In this document: positions 17,463 through 26,765 of the stretch, piece by piece
Position numbering within the stretch: position 1 is the stretch's first letter
Layout: each line of letters begins with the position of its first letter
Assembly: GCA_002692965.1 (NCBI GenBank)
Contig: NZNC01000005.1
Span: 1-64,000 of the forward strand
Length of the DNA stretch: 64,000 nucleotides
Direction: 5' to 3'
Source of the DNA: Haliea sp.
Lineage (GTDB): Bacteria; Pseudomonadota; Gammaproteobacteria; Pseudomonadales; Halieaceae
Notes under the pieces: generated by a model
What the model saw: the letters and a program-made list of their open reading frames with translations, nothing else
What the model was told of the DNA's origin: nothing
Databases searched by the model: none
Program-made: the position numbers and the translations under genes

Positions 17463-17660
17463 GGGGGTGTAGTGGGCCTGTCGGCGGCCGCAGGTAGTTC
17501 AGCTGACGAGCCGATCCGCGCTATTGATTCCGTCGGTGGAGTTTGGGGTGAGGGCGGCAACGCGGTTACTGGGAGCGTTGATGTACCACTTTCGCTTAGT
17601 GGGGATCTATATAGGGATAAATCACAAATAACGTCTAAATAATTGATTTTATTGATAGAG

Positions 17661-17736
17661 TGGTGCCGGAGATAGGAGTCGAACCTACGACCTTCTCATT
17701 ACGAATGAGCTGCTCTACCAACTGAGCTACACCGGC
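17661..17736 (-). tRNA. tRNA-Thr (anticodon CGT)
   Basis: On the minus strand a 76-nt cloverleaf is readable: acceptor GCCGGTG paired with the 3' strand before CCA, D-loop with AGTTGGTAGAGC, anticodon loop TTCGTAA giving CGT (reads ACG), T-arm GGTTCGACTCC and an encoded CCA at 17663-17661. The sequence is very close to enterobacterial tRNA-Thr(CGT), including the unpaired G27-A43. Its 3' end points to the accessory block, the usual orientation for integration of genomic islands, though no duplicated 3' end is seen in the window. Confidence 0.96.
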
Positions 17737-17746
17737 AGGGGCGCGC

Positions 17747-17752
17747 ATTATA
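17747..17752 (-). promoter_or_regulatory. -10 box of the tRNA-Thr promoter
   Basis: TATAAT on the minus strand, ten bases before the tRNA 5' end and followed by a GC-rich discriminator (GCGCGCCCC), as in stable-RNA promoters under stringent control. A TTGCCC lies 19 bases upstream and may act as a weak -35. Confidence 0.55.
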
Positions 17753-17848
17753 GCAAGAGCCGGAGGCCTTTGGGCAAGTGCCTGATGCTTCGCGGCTGCC
17801 CCGGATTCCGCTGCCGCTTGCGGGGCATTTGGAGCATCTGCCGTCGCG

Positions 17849-18583
17849 TCAGGCGCTGTCTGCGAGCCAGGCCCTGATTTCATCGAACAGCTCCCCGTTC
17901 TCCGCCAGGGCTTCGGTCGCCGGCATGCGGTAGTGACGGTGGTAGGGCTGGGGTCGAAGCTCCCCGTAGGGGCTGTCCGCGCAGGGGTCCACATAGAGGA
18001 TGCGCGCGCGACCCAGGCTGCCCCGCCAGGCCAGCTGGCAGAAAGGCAGCACCAGCTCGCTGCTGCCCACCACAAGGACCATGTCGTCGCCATCCAGGCT
18101 GTCCATCCGCTCGAAAAGCTCGGCATAGACCGGGGCCGCTTCACCGAAGAAGACCACATTCGGTTTGTAGCGACCCGGGGTTCCCGCGTAGTCGAATTCT
18201 TCGTAAGCCAGGGGCCGGGTCTGGCCACTGTCCAGATCGAGCATTTCCAGCAGGGTACCGTGGATGTGACGCACGTCGCGGCTCCCGGCTCTTTCATGGA
18301 GGTCGTCGACATTGGTGGTCATCAGTCGCACGCGACCGGGGAAGGTGCGCTGCAGGTCGGCGATGGCCCGGTGGGCGAGATTGGGTTCGACCCCGGCAAG
18401 GGCTGTCCGCCGCGCATTGTAGAAGCGGTGCACGAGTTCGTAGTTTCGCTCGAAGGTGTCGATGTGGCACACGTCCTCCACGCGGTGGTTCTCCCACAGG
18501 GCATCCGGGCCGCTGCGGAAGGTGGGTACGCCGGATTCCGCGGAAATGCCGGCGCCGGTAAAGATGGACAGCCGTCTGGTCAT
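17849..18583 (-). CDS. SIR2-family NAD-dependent protein deacylase (sirtuin) without zinc cysteines
   Basis: A 244-residue sirtuin that would remove acyl groups from protein lysines using NAD+. Visible: NAD-binding GAGISAESGVPTFR at the start, TTNVDDLHERAGS, catalytic His in RHIHGTLLEM and PNVVFFGE. The FYNARR segment matches the Tyr-x-x-Arg pair that lets CobB/SIRT5-type enzymes accept succinyl- or malonyl-lysine. The loop that normally carries four zinc-binding cysteines (between HIHG and VVFFGE) has none. I take the ATG at 18583, which has GGGAG upstream and matches the family start; the frame is open to 18637. Next to the tRNA on the backbone side and divergent from oppA. Confidence 0.88.
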   Translation of the reverse strand: MTRRLSIFTGAGISAESGVPTFRSGPDALWENHRVEDVCHIDTFERNYELVHRFYNARRTALAGVEPNLAHRAIADLQRTFPGRVRLMTTNVDDLHERAGSRDVRHIHGTLLEMLDLDSGQTRPLAYEEFDYAGTPGRYKPNVVFFGEAAPVYAELFERMDSLDGDDMVLVVGSSELVLPFCQLAWRGSLGRARILYVDPCADSPYGELRPQPYHRHYRMPATEALAENGELFDEIRAWLADSA

Positions 18584-18691
18584 GGATGTTTTCTCCCGGT
18601 TGGCAGCGGGTTTCATGCTACCGGCAACCTCCCCCAAGGGGTAGGTTGAAACGCTGGTATCGGGATCGTTTACAGGCTATCGTGGGATCCC

Positions 18692-20335
18692 ATGCGGTCT
18701 TTCATTTGCAAGCTTCTGACACCCCTCATCCTGCTCCTCCTCGTCGGTTGTTCCGCCGGGGAATCCAATGTCAGCCAGGGCAACCGCGAGGGCATTCTGC
18801 ACTTCGGCAACGGCTCGGAGCCCCAGGGGCTTGATCCGCACGTCGTCACCGGCGTGCCCGAGAGCAAGCTCATCGATGCCCTCTACGAAGGGCTCACCCG
18901 CAAGAACCCCTGGACCCTGGAGCCAGAACCCGGAGCCGCGGCCAGCTGGACCTTCAGCGAGGACCGCCGGGTCATCACCTTCAAGCTACAGCCGGAGGGC
19001 CGCTGGTCCAACGGCGACCCGGTGACGGCCCACGATTTCGTCTGGTCCTGGCGGCGGGCCCTGGACCCGGCCATGGGCAACCTCTACGCCTACATGCTCT
19101 ACCCGGTGAAGAACGCCGAGGCCTATGCCACTGGCAAACTGCAGGACCCGGAGCAGCTCGGGGTCAGGGCCCTGGATGACCACACCCTGGAGGTCACCCT
19201 TGTCGAGCCGACGCCTTATTTCCTGCAGCTGCTTGACCACTACAGCACCTTTGCGGTGCCGCGGCAGGTGATCGAACAGTTCGGCGAGGCCACCGATCGC
19301 TTCACCCGCTGGACCCGCCCGGGCAACATCATCACCAACGGGCCCTTCCGCCTCACCGAGTGGAAACTCAACCGCCGCATTGTGGTGGAGAAGAACCCCC
19401 ACTATTGGGATGCCGAGGCGGTCCAGCTTAACGGGGTGGTGTTCTACCCCACCGAGAACCTGGTCAGCGAGGAGCGCATGTTCCGGGTCAACCAGCTGCA
19501 CTACACCAACGACGTGCCGCTGGACAAGATCCCCGCCTACCGGGCCATGCCCGACAGCCCCTTCGTGGAAGCACCCTACCTGGGGACCTATTTCTACTTG
19601 CTTAACACCGAGCGCCCGCCGCTGGACGATGTGCGGGTGCGCAAGGCCCTCTCCCTGGCGGTGGACCGGGCCAAGCTGGCGCGCAGCGTGATGCACGACC
19701 TGGTGACGCCGGCCTGGTCCATCACCCCGCCCGGTACCCTCGGCTACCAGCCGCCGAAACTGTTTGGCTACGAGCCGGAGCGGGCCCGGGCGCTGCTGGC
19801 GGAGGCCGGCTACCCGGGTGGGGAGGGTTGGCCCGGACTGGAGCTGATCTACAACACCAGCGAGAGTCATCGCAAGGTGGCCGTGGCCCTGCAGCAGATG
19901 TGGAAGGATGTGCTGGGTATCGAGGTGACCCTCTCCAATCAGGAGTGGAAGGTCTACCTGGACTCGGTATCGGAAATGAACTTTGACATGGCCCGCCGGG
20001 GCTGGATTGGCGACTATGTCGACCCGAACAACTTCCTCGACCTCTATCTCTCCGATGGCGGCAACAACAATACCGGCTTCTCCGACCCGGTCTACGACGA
20101 GATGATCCTGGAGCGGGCGCCCCAGGCAAAAACGCGAGAGGAGCGTTTCCGCATCTTTCATGCGGCGGAAACCCGGCTGATGGAAGAGATGCCGATCATT
20201 CCGGTCTACACCTACGCCAGCAAGCACTTGAAGCACCCCAGTGTGAAGGGGCTGCCCCCCAACCTGATGGACTTCGTCAACTTCAAAACCATCCGCCTGG
20301 AGCCGGTGGACGTGCACGAGTTCGAGGTACCCTGA
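18692..20335 (+). CDS. oppA: peptide ABC transporter substrate-binding lipoprotein (OppA type)
   Basis: The 547-residue family-5 solute-binding protein binds oligopeptides in the periplasm and hands them to OppBC. It has a lipoprotein signal ending LLLLLVGC (Cys about residue 20), the opening LHFGNGSEPQGLDPHVVTG, PNGDP-like WSNGDPVTAHDFVWSWRRAL (family-5 signature region), the middle FGYEPERARALLAEAGYPGG and the C-terminal EEMPIIPVYTYASKHL. Two bases separate its stop from oppB, so one operon with oppB, oppC and the fused oppDF. A lipid anchor rather than a free periplasmic protein is the expected variant here. Symbol assigned by family and operon; exact peptide range unknown. Confidence 0.9.
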   Translation: MRSFICKLLTPLILLLLVGCSAGESNVSQGNREGILHFGNGSEPQGLDPHVVTGVPESKLIDALYEGLTRKNPWTLEPEPGAAASWTFSEDRRVITFKLQPEGRWSNGDPVTAHDFVWSWRRALDPAMGNLYAYMLYPVKNAEAYATGKLQDPEQLGVRALDDHTLEVTLVEPTPYFLQLLDHYSTFAVPRQVIEQFGEATDRFTRWTRPGNIITNGPFRLTEWKLNRRIVVEKNPHYWDAEAVQLNGVVFYPTENLVSEERMFRVNQLHYTNDVPLDKIPAYRAMPDSPFVEAPYLGTYFYLLNTERPPLDDVRVRKALSLAVDRAKLARSVMHDLVTPAWSITPPGTLGYQPPKLFGYEPERARALLAEAGYPGGEGWPGLELIYNTSESHRKVAVALQQMWKDVLGIEVTLSNQEWKVYLDSVSEMNFDMARRGWIGDYVDPNNFLDLYLSDGGNNNTGFSDPVYDEMILERAPQAKTREERFRIFHAAETRLMEEMPIIPVYTYASKHLKHPSVKGLPPNLMDFVNFKTIRLEPVDVHEFEVP

Positions 20336-20337
20336 GC

Positions 20338-21270
20338 ATGTGGAAGTTCGTGGCCAGTCGCCTGTTGCAGGCCGTCCCGGTCATTCTCGCGGTGATCACG
20401 GTGACCTTCTTCCTGGTGCGCGTCGCACCGGGTGGGCCTTTCGACAGTGAAAAGGCCGTCATCCCCGAGGTGAAGGCGGCCCTGGAGGCCCAGTACCGGC
20501 TCGACCAGCCGCTGTTCCAGCAGTATGTCGCCTACCTGGGGGATCTGGCCCAGGGCGAGCTGGGGCCCTCCTTCAAGTACCCCGGACGCAGTGTCAATGA
20601 GCTGATTGCCGCCGGCCTGCCGGCGACCGCGGAGCTGGGGCTCTACGCCCTGCTGGTGGCGATCTGCATCGGCGGTGTGGCCGGCGTGATCGCCTCGCTG
20701 AAGCCGAATACGGCCCAGGACTACATCCCCATGTCCCTGGCCATGATCGGTATCTGCATGCCGACCTTTCTGTTAGGGCCCCTGCTGGTGCTGGTCTTCG
20801 GCATTCACCTGGAGTGGCTGCCGGTTTCCGGCTGGGGAGATATGCCCGGGGACAAACTGCTGCCCAGCCTGACCCTGGGTGCGGCCTACGCCGCGTATGT
20901 GGCGCGCCTGAGCCGGGCCGGGATGCTCGAGGTACTGTCCCAGGATTATATTCGCACCGCCCGGGCCAAGGGGCTCCCGGAGTGGCAGGTGATTACCCGC
21001 CACGCCCTGCGCGGGGGCCTGATGCCGGTGGTGGCCTTCCTGGGGCCGGCCTTTGCCGGGCTGCTGGCGGGCTCTTTCGTGGTGGAAACCATCTTCCAGA
21101 TTCCCGGCCTGGGGCGCTTTTATGTCCAGGCCGCTTTCAACCGCGACTACACCATGATTCTCGGCACCACAGTTTTCCTGTCCACCCTGATCGTGTTGTT
21201 CAACCTGGCCTCCGACGTGCTGGCGGCCTGGCTGAACCCGCGTCTGCGCAGCCAGTTCGGGGAGGCCTGA
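20338..21270 (+). CDS. oppB: peptide ABC transporter permease (OppB type)
   Basis: A 310-residue inner-membrane permease with six predicted helices. The start MWKFVASRLLQAVPVILAVI is typical, as are VRVAPGGPFD near residue 30, and the EAA loop RTARAKGLPEWQVITRHALRGGLMPV that contacts the ATPase, followed by the last helices (LLAGSFVVETIFQIPGLGRF). Overlap-free but only two bases after oppA and one before oppC. Confidence 0.93.
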   Translation: MWKFVASRLLQAVPVILAVITVTFFLVRVAPGGPFDSEKAVIPEVKAALEAQYRLDQPLFQQYVAYLGDLAQGELGPSFKYPGRSVNELIAAGLPATAELGLYALLVAICIGGVAGVIASLKPNTAQDYIPMSLAMIGICMPTFLLGPLLVLVFGIHLEWLPVSGWGDMPGDKLLPSLTLGAAYAAYVARLSRAGMLEVLSQDYIRTARAKGLPEWQVITRHALRGGLMPVVAFLGPAFAGLLAGSFVVETIFQIPGLGRFYVQAAFNRDYTMILGTTVFLSTLIVLFNLASDVLAAWLNPRLRSQFGEA

Positions 21271-21271
21271 G

Positions 21272-22156
21272 ATGAACGAGCCGATTCTCGAGGCCGGCGC
21301 GGTGGAGCAGGGCACCTCCCTGTGGAAGGATGCCTGGATTCGCCTGCGTCGCAACCGCCTGGCGGTCTTCGGCCTGGTGGTGCTGGTCAGTTTCGTGATC
21401 CTGGCCCTGTTGACGCCCTGGATCGCGCCCTACGCCTACGATGACCAGAACCTGGACCTGGGGGCGACGCCGCCCTCGGCGGCGCACTGGCTGGGTACCG
21501 ACATTTTTGGTCGCGATCTGCTTACCCAGATCCTCTATGGCGGGCGCATTTCCCTGGCGGTGGGTTTTGTCGCCACCGCGGTGGCGCTGCTGATCGGCGT
21601 GACCTGGGGGGCTGTGGCAGGCTATGTCGGCGGCCGTGTGGACGCGGTCATGATGCGCCTGGTGGATATTCTCTACGCGCTGCCCTTCATGATTTTCATT
21701 GTCTTGTTGATGGTGGTGTTCGGGCGCAACCTCCTGCTGCTCTTCCTGGCTATTGGCGCGGTGGAGTGGCTGACCATGGCGCGCATCATGCGCGGGCAGG
21801 TGCAGACCCTGCGACAGCAGGAGTTTGTCGAGGCGGCGGTTTCCCTCGGCCTGTCCCCGGCGACAATCATCTGGCGCCACCTGGTACCCAATGCCCTCGG
21901 CCCGATCATCGTCTATACCACCCTGACCATCCCCAGCGTGATGCTGTTGGAAGCCTTTCTCAGCTTCCTGGGGCTCGGCGTGCAGCCACCCCAGACTTCC
22001 TGGGGCCTGCTGATTTCCTACGGCGCGGAGACCATGGAGGAGTATCCCTGGCTGCTGATTTTCCCCGGCGCGGCCCTGACCCTCACGCTCTTTGCCCTCA
22101 ACTTCCTCGGCGACGGCCTGCGCGATGCGCTGGACGTGCGCGGCTCCACGGACTGA
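21272..22156 (+). CDS. oppC: peptide ABC transporter permease (OppC type)
   Basis: A 294-residue partner permease: N-terminal LWKDAWIRLRRNRLAVFGLV before TM1, the periplasmic SAAHWLGTDIFGRDLLTQIL that is diagnostic for OppC/DppC, and the EAA loop EAAVSLGLSPATIIWRHLVP. The C-terminus FALNFLGDGLRDALDVRGS is also typical. Forms the membrane channel with OppB. Confidence 0.93.
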   Translation: MNEPILEAGAVEQGTSLWKDAWIRLRRNRLAVFGLVVLVSFVILALLTPWIAPYAYDDQNLDLGATPPSAAHWLGTDIFGRDLLTQILYGGRISLAVGFVATAVALLIGVTWGAVAGYVGGRVDAVMMRLVDILYALPFMIFIVLLMVVFGRNLLLLFLAIGAVEWLTMARIMRGQVQTLRQQEFVEAAVSLGLSPATIIWRHLVPNALGPIIVYTTLTIPSVMLLEAFLSFLGLGVQPPQTSWGLLISYGAETMEEYPWLLIFPGAALTLTLFALNFLGDGLRDALDVRGSTD

Positions 22157-22162
22157 TCGCCC

Positions 22163-23749
22163 ATGGCCCTGCTCTCCGTCAACGGTCTCAAGGTCGACTT
22201 CACCACCCGCAACGGCGTGACCCACGCGGTAGACGATGTCAGTTTCAGTGTCGACAAGGGCGAGATTACCGCCATCATCGGCGAGTCGGGTTCCGGGAAG
22301 TCGGTCGCCTGCTACAGCCTGCTGGGCCTGCTGCCCATGCCCCCGGCCAGTATTGAAGGGGGCACGGCAGAGTTCGAGGGGCGCGACCTGCTACGCATGA
22401 GTGTGGCGGAATTGCGCGCTGTGCGCGGCCGGGATATCGCCATGGTCTTCCAGGACCCGATGACCTGCCTCAACCCCTACATGACCGTTGGCGATCAGTT
22501 GGTGGAACCCCTGCTGTGTCACCGGCGCATGCCCCGCGAGGAGGCGCGTGAGCGCGCTATTGCCTTGCTGGAAGAAGTGGGCCTGCGCGATCCCGGGACG
22601 ACCATTGACCAGTATCCCCACCAGTTCTCCGGCGGCATGCGGCAGCGCGTCATGATCGCCATGGCGCTGATCAACGAGCCCAAGCTGCTGATCGCCGATG
22701 AGCCGACCACGGCCCTGGATGTGACTATCCAGGCGCAGATCCTGCGGCTGCTGGCGGATCTGCAGAAACGCCACGATGTCGGGGTGATCTTCATCAGTCA
22801 CGACCTGGCGGTGGTGGCGGATATCGCCGACCACATCGTGGTGATGGAAAAGGGACGCGTGGTGGAGCGGGGTGACCGCCGGGCGATCTTCGAGAACGCG
22901 GAGCATCCCTACACCCGCAAGTTGCTGGCGGCGATTCCCGGGGGTAGCAAAGTGCCCGCGGAGTCCGTGGGCGAGGACCTGGTGCGGGTCGATCACCTGT
23001 GCACCTGGTTCGGGCAGGGCAAGCACCGCGAACCCGTGAAGGCGGTGGACGATGTCAGTTTCACCATCCGCAGGGGCGAGATCCTGGGCCTGGTGGGGGA
23101 GTCCGGCAGTGGCAAGTCCACTATCGGACGTTCCCTGCTGCGCCTGGTGCCGGTAACCAGCGGTGAAGTGAACTTCGACGGCGTCGATGTCACCGCCCTG
23201 GAAGGCAAAGCGCTCAAGCAGATGCGCCGGCGCATGCAGATGATCTTCCAGGATCCCTACGCGTCCCTGAATCCGCGCATGACGGTCTTCGACACCCTGG
23301 CCGAGCCGCTGCTGCTGCACGGCATCGAGTCCCGCAAGAGCGTGGAGCAGGGCGTGCTCAAACTGATGGACGATGTCGGTCTGGCGCGCGCTTTTATCCG
23401 CAAGTATCCCCACGAGTTTTCCGGTGGCCAGCGCCAGCGCATCGCCATCGGCCGGGCTCTGGCCACGCGCCCGGAGTTTGTGGTCGCCGACGAACCGGTA
23501 TCCGCCCTGGATGTCACCATTCAGGCGCAGATTCTCGAGCTGATGCTGGCCCTGGGGAAGGAGTATGGCCTGACCATGCTGTTTGTCTCCCACGATCTCG
23601 CCGTGGTGCGACACATTGCCGACCGTATCATCGTGCTCTACAAGGGGCGCATCGTGGAGCAGGGGCCTGCGGAGCAGCTTTTCGAGCAGCCCGCCGAGGC
23701 CTATACCCGCCAGCTGCTGGAGTCGATTCCGGGTCGACAGCTGCTCTAG
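22163..23749 (+). CDS. fused peptide ABC transporter ATPase (OppD-OppF in one chain)
   Basis: One 528-residue protein carries both nucleotide-binding domains. Domain 1 (about 1-260) has Walker A GESGSGKS, signature FSGGMRQR and Walker B LLIADEPTTALD; domain 2 (about 270-528) has GESGSGKS, FSGGQRQR and FVVADEPVSALD. Each is followed by the oligopeptide-type C-terminal segment (HPYTRKLLAAIPGG; EAYTRQLLESIPGR). It energises uptake by OppBC. Fusion as in YejF/GsiA-like ATPases, so the alternative label is a yejABEF-type system. Ends the four-gene operon; 130 bases follow without a gene. Confidence 0.93.
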   Translation: MALLSVNGLKVDFTTRNGVTHAVDDVSFSVDKGEITAIIGESGSGKSVACYSLLGLLPMPPASIEGGTAEFEGRDLLRMSVAELRAVRGRDIAMVFQDPMTCLNPYMTVGDQLVEPLLCHRRMPREEARERAIALLEEVGLRDPGTTIDQYPHQFSGGMRQRVMIAMALINEPKLLIADEPTTALDVTIQAQILRLLADLQKRHDVGVIFISHDLAVVADIADHIVVMEKGRVVERGDRRAIFENAEHPYTRKLLAAIPGGSKVPAESVGEDLVRVDHLCTWFGQGKHREPVKAVDDVSFTIRRGEILGLVGESGSGKSTIGRSLLRLVPVTSGEVNFDGVDVTALEGKALKQMRRRMQMIFQDPYASLNPRMTVFDTLAEPLLLHGIESRKSVEQGVLKLMDDVGLARAFIRKYPHEFSGGQRQRIAIGRALATRPEFVVADEPVSALDVTIQAQILELMLALGKEYGLTMLFVSHDLAVVRHIADRIIVLYKGRIVEQGPAEQLFEQPAEAYTRQLLESIPGRQLL

Positions 23750-23879
23750 CGGGTCTCAGGGGGGCTTGCGGCTCCCTCTGCTGGGCCCGCGGCAGAGAAT
23801 CTGGCGTCGAGCTTGGGAAAGGGGTGAGGTAAGATCCCCCGGCGTACGTCCATAAGTCAAAAGCTGCGAGATTACCGAC

Positions 23880-25226
23880 GTGTCCCAAGCCGAATTCCCC
23901 GCACCCTGGCGGGCCAACTATGCACTGCTGTTGCTGCTGCTGGCCTATATCCTGTCTTTTATCGACCGCAATGTCATGGCGGTACTTATTGGCCCGATCC
24001 GCAGTGATTTCGCCATCAGCGATTTCCAGTACAGTCTGCTCCACGGCTTCGCCTTCTCCATGTTCTACATCGTCATGGGGCTGCCCATCGCGCGCCTGGC
24101 GGATCGCCACAGTCGCAAGTGGATCGTCACCGTGGGCCTGGTGGCCTGGAGCATGATGACTTGTCTGTGTGGCACGGCACGCAGCTTCTTCACTCTCTTT
24201 CTGGCACGCATCGGTGTGGGGGTCGGCGAAGCCACCCTGTCGCCGGCCGCCTTTTCCATGCTCGGCGACCTGTTCCCCAAGGAGAAGCTGGCCCGGGCGT
24301 TGGCCACCTACAGCCTGGGGATTACTCTTGGTGGCGGTCTCGCCTATGTGGTGGGCAGCACAGTTTACGAGTGGTTTGCCGGAGCCGAGCAGCTGGTCCT
24401 GCCGCTGTTCGGGGAAGTTCGCCCCTGGCAGATGACCTTCATCGCGGTGGGGGCTCCCGGTTTCATTCTGGCGATCTTTCTCGGGCTTCTGAGCGAGCCG
24501 GTGCGCCGCAGCGGTACCGCGCTGGGCGGTGTGCCGCCCTCCGGCGCGCCGGCCTCTGGTGCCCCGGAAGTCCACCATGGTCTGGCCGAGATCGGTGCCC
24601 ATCTGCGTCGGCACTTCCGTGCCTATGTCGCGCCTATCGGTTCGGTGGCGGTGCTCGGGATCCTGGGTTACGGCACCATGGCCTGGTATCCGGAATTCCT
24701 GATCCGGACCTTTGACATGCCGCGGGGGGAAGCGGGCAGCCAGTTTGGTCTGATGTTCCTGATCGCCGGAAGCGTGGGCACCCTGGTGGGTGGCTGGTCG
24801 GTGGAACCCCTGATGCGCCGTGGCTACCAGGATGCGCCCCTGCGCATCATCCTGGCGGTGTCGGCGCTGTGGATACTCCCTGCGGTGCTGGGTCCCTTGA
24901 GTGGTTCACCGACCATGGCGGTGTGGATGGCGGCTCCGATTGTGTTCTTCCTGAATGCCCACTACGGCGTGGGCGTTGCCGCGGTTCAGTTCATCACCCC
25001 GAATCGAATGCGCGCCCAGGTCTCCGCGTTGATGCTGTTTGTCACCAACCTGTTCGGCCTGGCTTTTGGGCCGACGGCGGTGGCCATGCTGACGGACTTT
25101 GTCTTTGGCGACGACCTGGCACTGCGCTACTCGTTGGCGGTGCTGCCGCTGCTGGTCTGTCCGCTGGCGATACTGCTCGTGCTTCAGGGCATGCGCGGCT
25201 ACCGCCAGGCAGCCGAGCTGGAGTGA
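23880..25226 (+). CDS. MFS transporter, spinster-like
   Basis: A 448-residue carrier with 12 predicted transmembrane helices. The loop-2 MFS motif appears as GLPIARLADRHSRKWIVTVG and the helix-4 segment LARIGVGVGEATLSPAAFSM is typical of the spinster-like subgroup, whose members carry sphingolipid-like or organic anions in other organisms. A Pro/Ala/Gly-rich linker (about residues 215-232) joins the two halves. Start taken at the GTG 23880. Substrate unknown. The stop is followed four bases later by a possible ATG of the sigma-factor gene, so the two may be cotranscribed. Confidence 0.88.
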   Translation: MSQAEFPAPWRANYALLLLLLAYILSFIDRNVMAVLIGPIRSDFAISDFQYSLLHGFAFSMFYIVMGLPIARLADRHSRKWIVTVGLVAWSMMTCLCGTARSFFTLFLARIGVGVGEATLSPAAFSMLGDLFPKEKLARALATYSLGITLGGGLAYVVGSTVYEWFAGAEQLVLPLFGEVRPWQMTFIAVGAPGFILAIFLGLLSEPVRRSGTALGGVPPSGAPASGAPEVHHGLAEIGAHLRRHFRAYVAPIGSVAVLGILGYGTMAWYPEFLIRTFDMPRGEAGSQFGLMFLIAGSVGTLVGGWSVEPLMRRGYQDAPLRIILAVSALWILPAVLGPLSGSPTMAVWMAAPIVFFLNAHYGVGVAAVQFITPNRMRAQVSALMLFVTNLFGLAFGPTAVAMLTDFVFGDDLALRYSLAVLPLLVCPLAILLVLQGMRGYRQAAELE

Positions 25227-25293
25227 GGCGATGATGGCTGCCAAACGTCCGGGAGGCGCTCCCGCTGACCCACACTGTGCTAATCTCCGCGCC

Positions 25294-25812
25294 ATGGATA
25301 ACAAGTCGCCCCTGGAAGATCTCTACCTGAAGCATCGCGCCTCCCTGCAGCGCCATGTCCGCGGTACCCTGGATACCGGTGACGATGCCGATGATGTGGT
25401 ACAGGAAACCTTCCTGCGCATGCTGAGCAATGAGGGCGCCGGCAAGCGCTTGCGGGATGCCGACTCTCCCGTGGCCTACCTGTTTCGATCGGCGCGCAAC
25501 CTGGCGGTGGATCGCCTGCGCCAGCTGCGCGCCCGCGGCAGCCACCACAATATCGTCTACCTGGCGGCGGAGGCGGAGTGGGAGTTACCCGGGCCAGAGA
25601 CGACTCTGCTGTCACGGGAGCGCCTGCAGGCCCTGCAGGCCGCGGTGCGGCGCCTGCCGTCCCGGCGTCGACAGGTTTTCTACCTGCACAAGGTGCGCCA
25701 GCTGACCTATCGGGAAGTGGCCGAGCACCTGGGCATCAGTGTCAGCATGGTGGAAAAACACATGATGAAGGCCCTGCGGCAACTGGACCGGGAGTTGGGG
25801 GGCAAGTCATGA
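25294..25812 (+). CDS. ECF sigma factor, FecI type
   Basis: The 172-residue product has sigma region 2 (DDADDVVQETFLRML; SPVAYLFRSARNLAVDRLRQ) and region 4 (LPSRRRQVFYLHKVRQLTYR; HLGISVSMVEKHMMKALRQL). It would direct transcription of the downstream FecR and TonB receptor genes in response to a surface signal. The ATG at 25294 has no ribosome binding site but TAATCT lies just upstream, so it could be leaderless; an in-frame ATG at 25231 with GTGAGG in front would give 21 more residues. Its stop overlaps the FecR start (ATGA). Confidence 0.88.
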   Translation: MDNKSPLEDLYLKHRASLQRHVRGTLDTGDDADDVVQETFLRMLSNEGAGKRLRDADSPVAYLFRSARNLAVDRLRQLRARGSHHNIVYLAAEAEWELPGPETTLLSRERLQALQAAVRRLPSRRRQVFYLHKVRQLTYREVAEHLGISVSMVEKHMMKALRQLDRELGGKS

Positions 25813-26765
25813 GTCGCGCCGACCCGCCAGTCTCGCTGTTGCGAGAGGAGGCCCGAGCCTGGCTGTTGCGGATGAGTTCGGGGCAGGCGGGCCCCGAGGA
25901 CGAACGTGCGCTGGAGGCCTGGCTCTCGCGCTCGGAGGAGCACCGGCGCCAGTTCGCCGAGGTGCACCGCCTGTGGCGTGAGCTCGACCAGCTGCCCGAG
26001 AGTGCGTGGCTGGAATCCGAGCCAGCGCGGCAGCGCCCCCGCTGGCTGCCCTTTGCCATGGCCGCTTCCCTCGCGATGGTGTTGCTCGCGGGCGGTCTGG
26101 TCTGGCGCAGTCTGTCGGGCGTGGCGCCGGAGCCGAGCCAGTGGCAGTATGCGACGCAGACCGCCGAGCTCCGCTCGCTCGCCCTGGAGGACGGATCTGC
26201 CATTGAACTGGGCGCGCGCTCGCGCATCAGCGTGGCCTACGGCGGAGACACGCGACAGGTGGTGCTGCAGGATGGCGAAGCCTTTTTCGATGTGGCTCGC
26301 GATGTCGAACGGCCCTTCCTGATTGATGTCGGCGTGGGCACGGTCCGGGTTCTCGGTACCGCCTTCAGTATCCATCGCAACGGCGGCCAGATCACCGTGG
26401 CGGTGGCGCGGGGTGAGGTCGCCGTATCCCGCGGCTCCCATCGGGCGACCCTGACCGCGGGACAGCGCCTGCGGCTCAGCCAGACAGAGCTTTATCGGCT
26501 GGAAGACCTGCCCACCGGGGAGGTGGCCACTTGGCGCGAGGGGCGGCGAGTGTTCCGCGACAGCCCCCTGGCCGATGTCGTCGCCGACCTCAACCGTTAC
26601 AGCCCGGTGCCGGTGGTGATTGCCGACACTCGCCTGGCGGGGATGCGGGTGACCGGGGCCTTCGATAATTTCGCGGATGTCGCGGCAGTGCTCGAGACCA
26701 TCGAGCTTTCGCTGTCGGCCCGCGTCACCCGAACCCCGGAACGGGTGCTGCTGCGCGCGCGCTGA
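25809..26765 (+). CDS. FecR-family anti-sigma/signal transducer
   Basis: A 318-residue inner-membrane protein: N-terminal cytoplasmic DUF4880-like part (ARAWLLRMSSGQAGPEDERA, AWLSRSEEHRRQFAEV) that would hold the sigma factor, one transmembrane segment at about residues 75-95 (WLPFAMAASLAMVLLAGGLV), then the periplasmic FecR domain (RSLALEDGSAIELGARSRIS; VGTVRVLGTAFSI) and a C-terminal secretin/TonB-like end. It passes the signal from the STN domain of the TonB receptor to the sigma factor. Overlaps both neighbours (ATGA with the sigma gene, TGATG with the receptor). Confidence 0.9.
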   Translation: MSRADPPVSLLREEARAWLLRMSSGQAGPEDERALEAWLSRSEEHRRQFAEVHRLWRELDQLPESAWLESEPARQRPRWLPFAMAASLAMVLLAGGLVWRSLSGVAPEPSQWQYATQTAELRSLALEDGSAIELGARSRISVAYGGDTRQVVLQDGEAFFDVARDVERPFLIDVGVGTVRVLGTAFSIHRNGGQITVAVARGEVAVSRGSHRATLTAGQRLRLSQTELYRLEDLPTGEVATWREGRRVFRDSPLADVVADLNRYSPVPVVIADTRLAGMRVTGAFDNFADVAAVLETIELSLSARVTRTPERVLLRAR

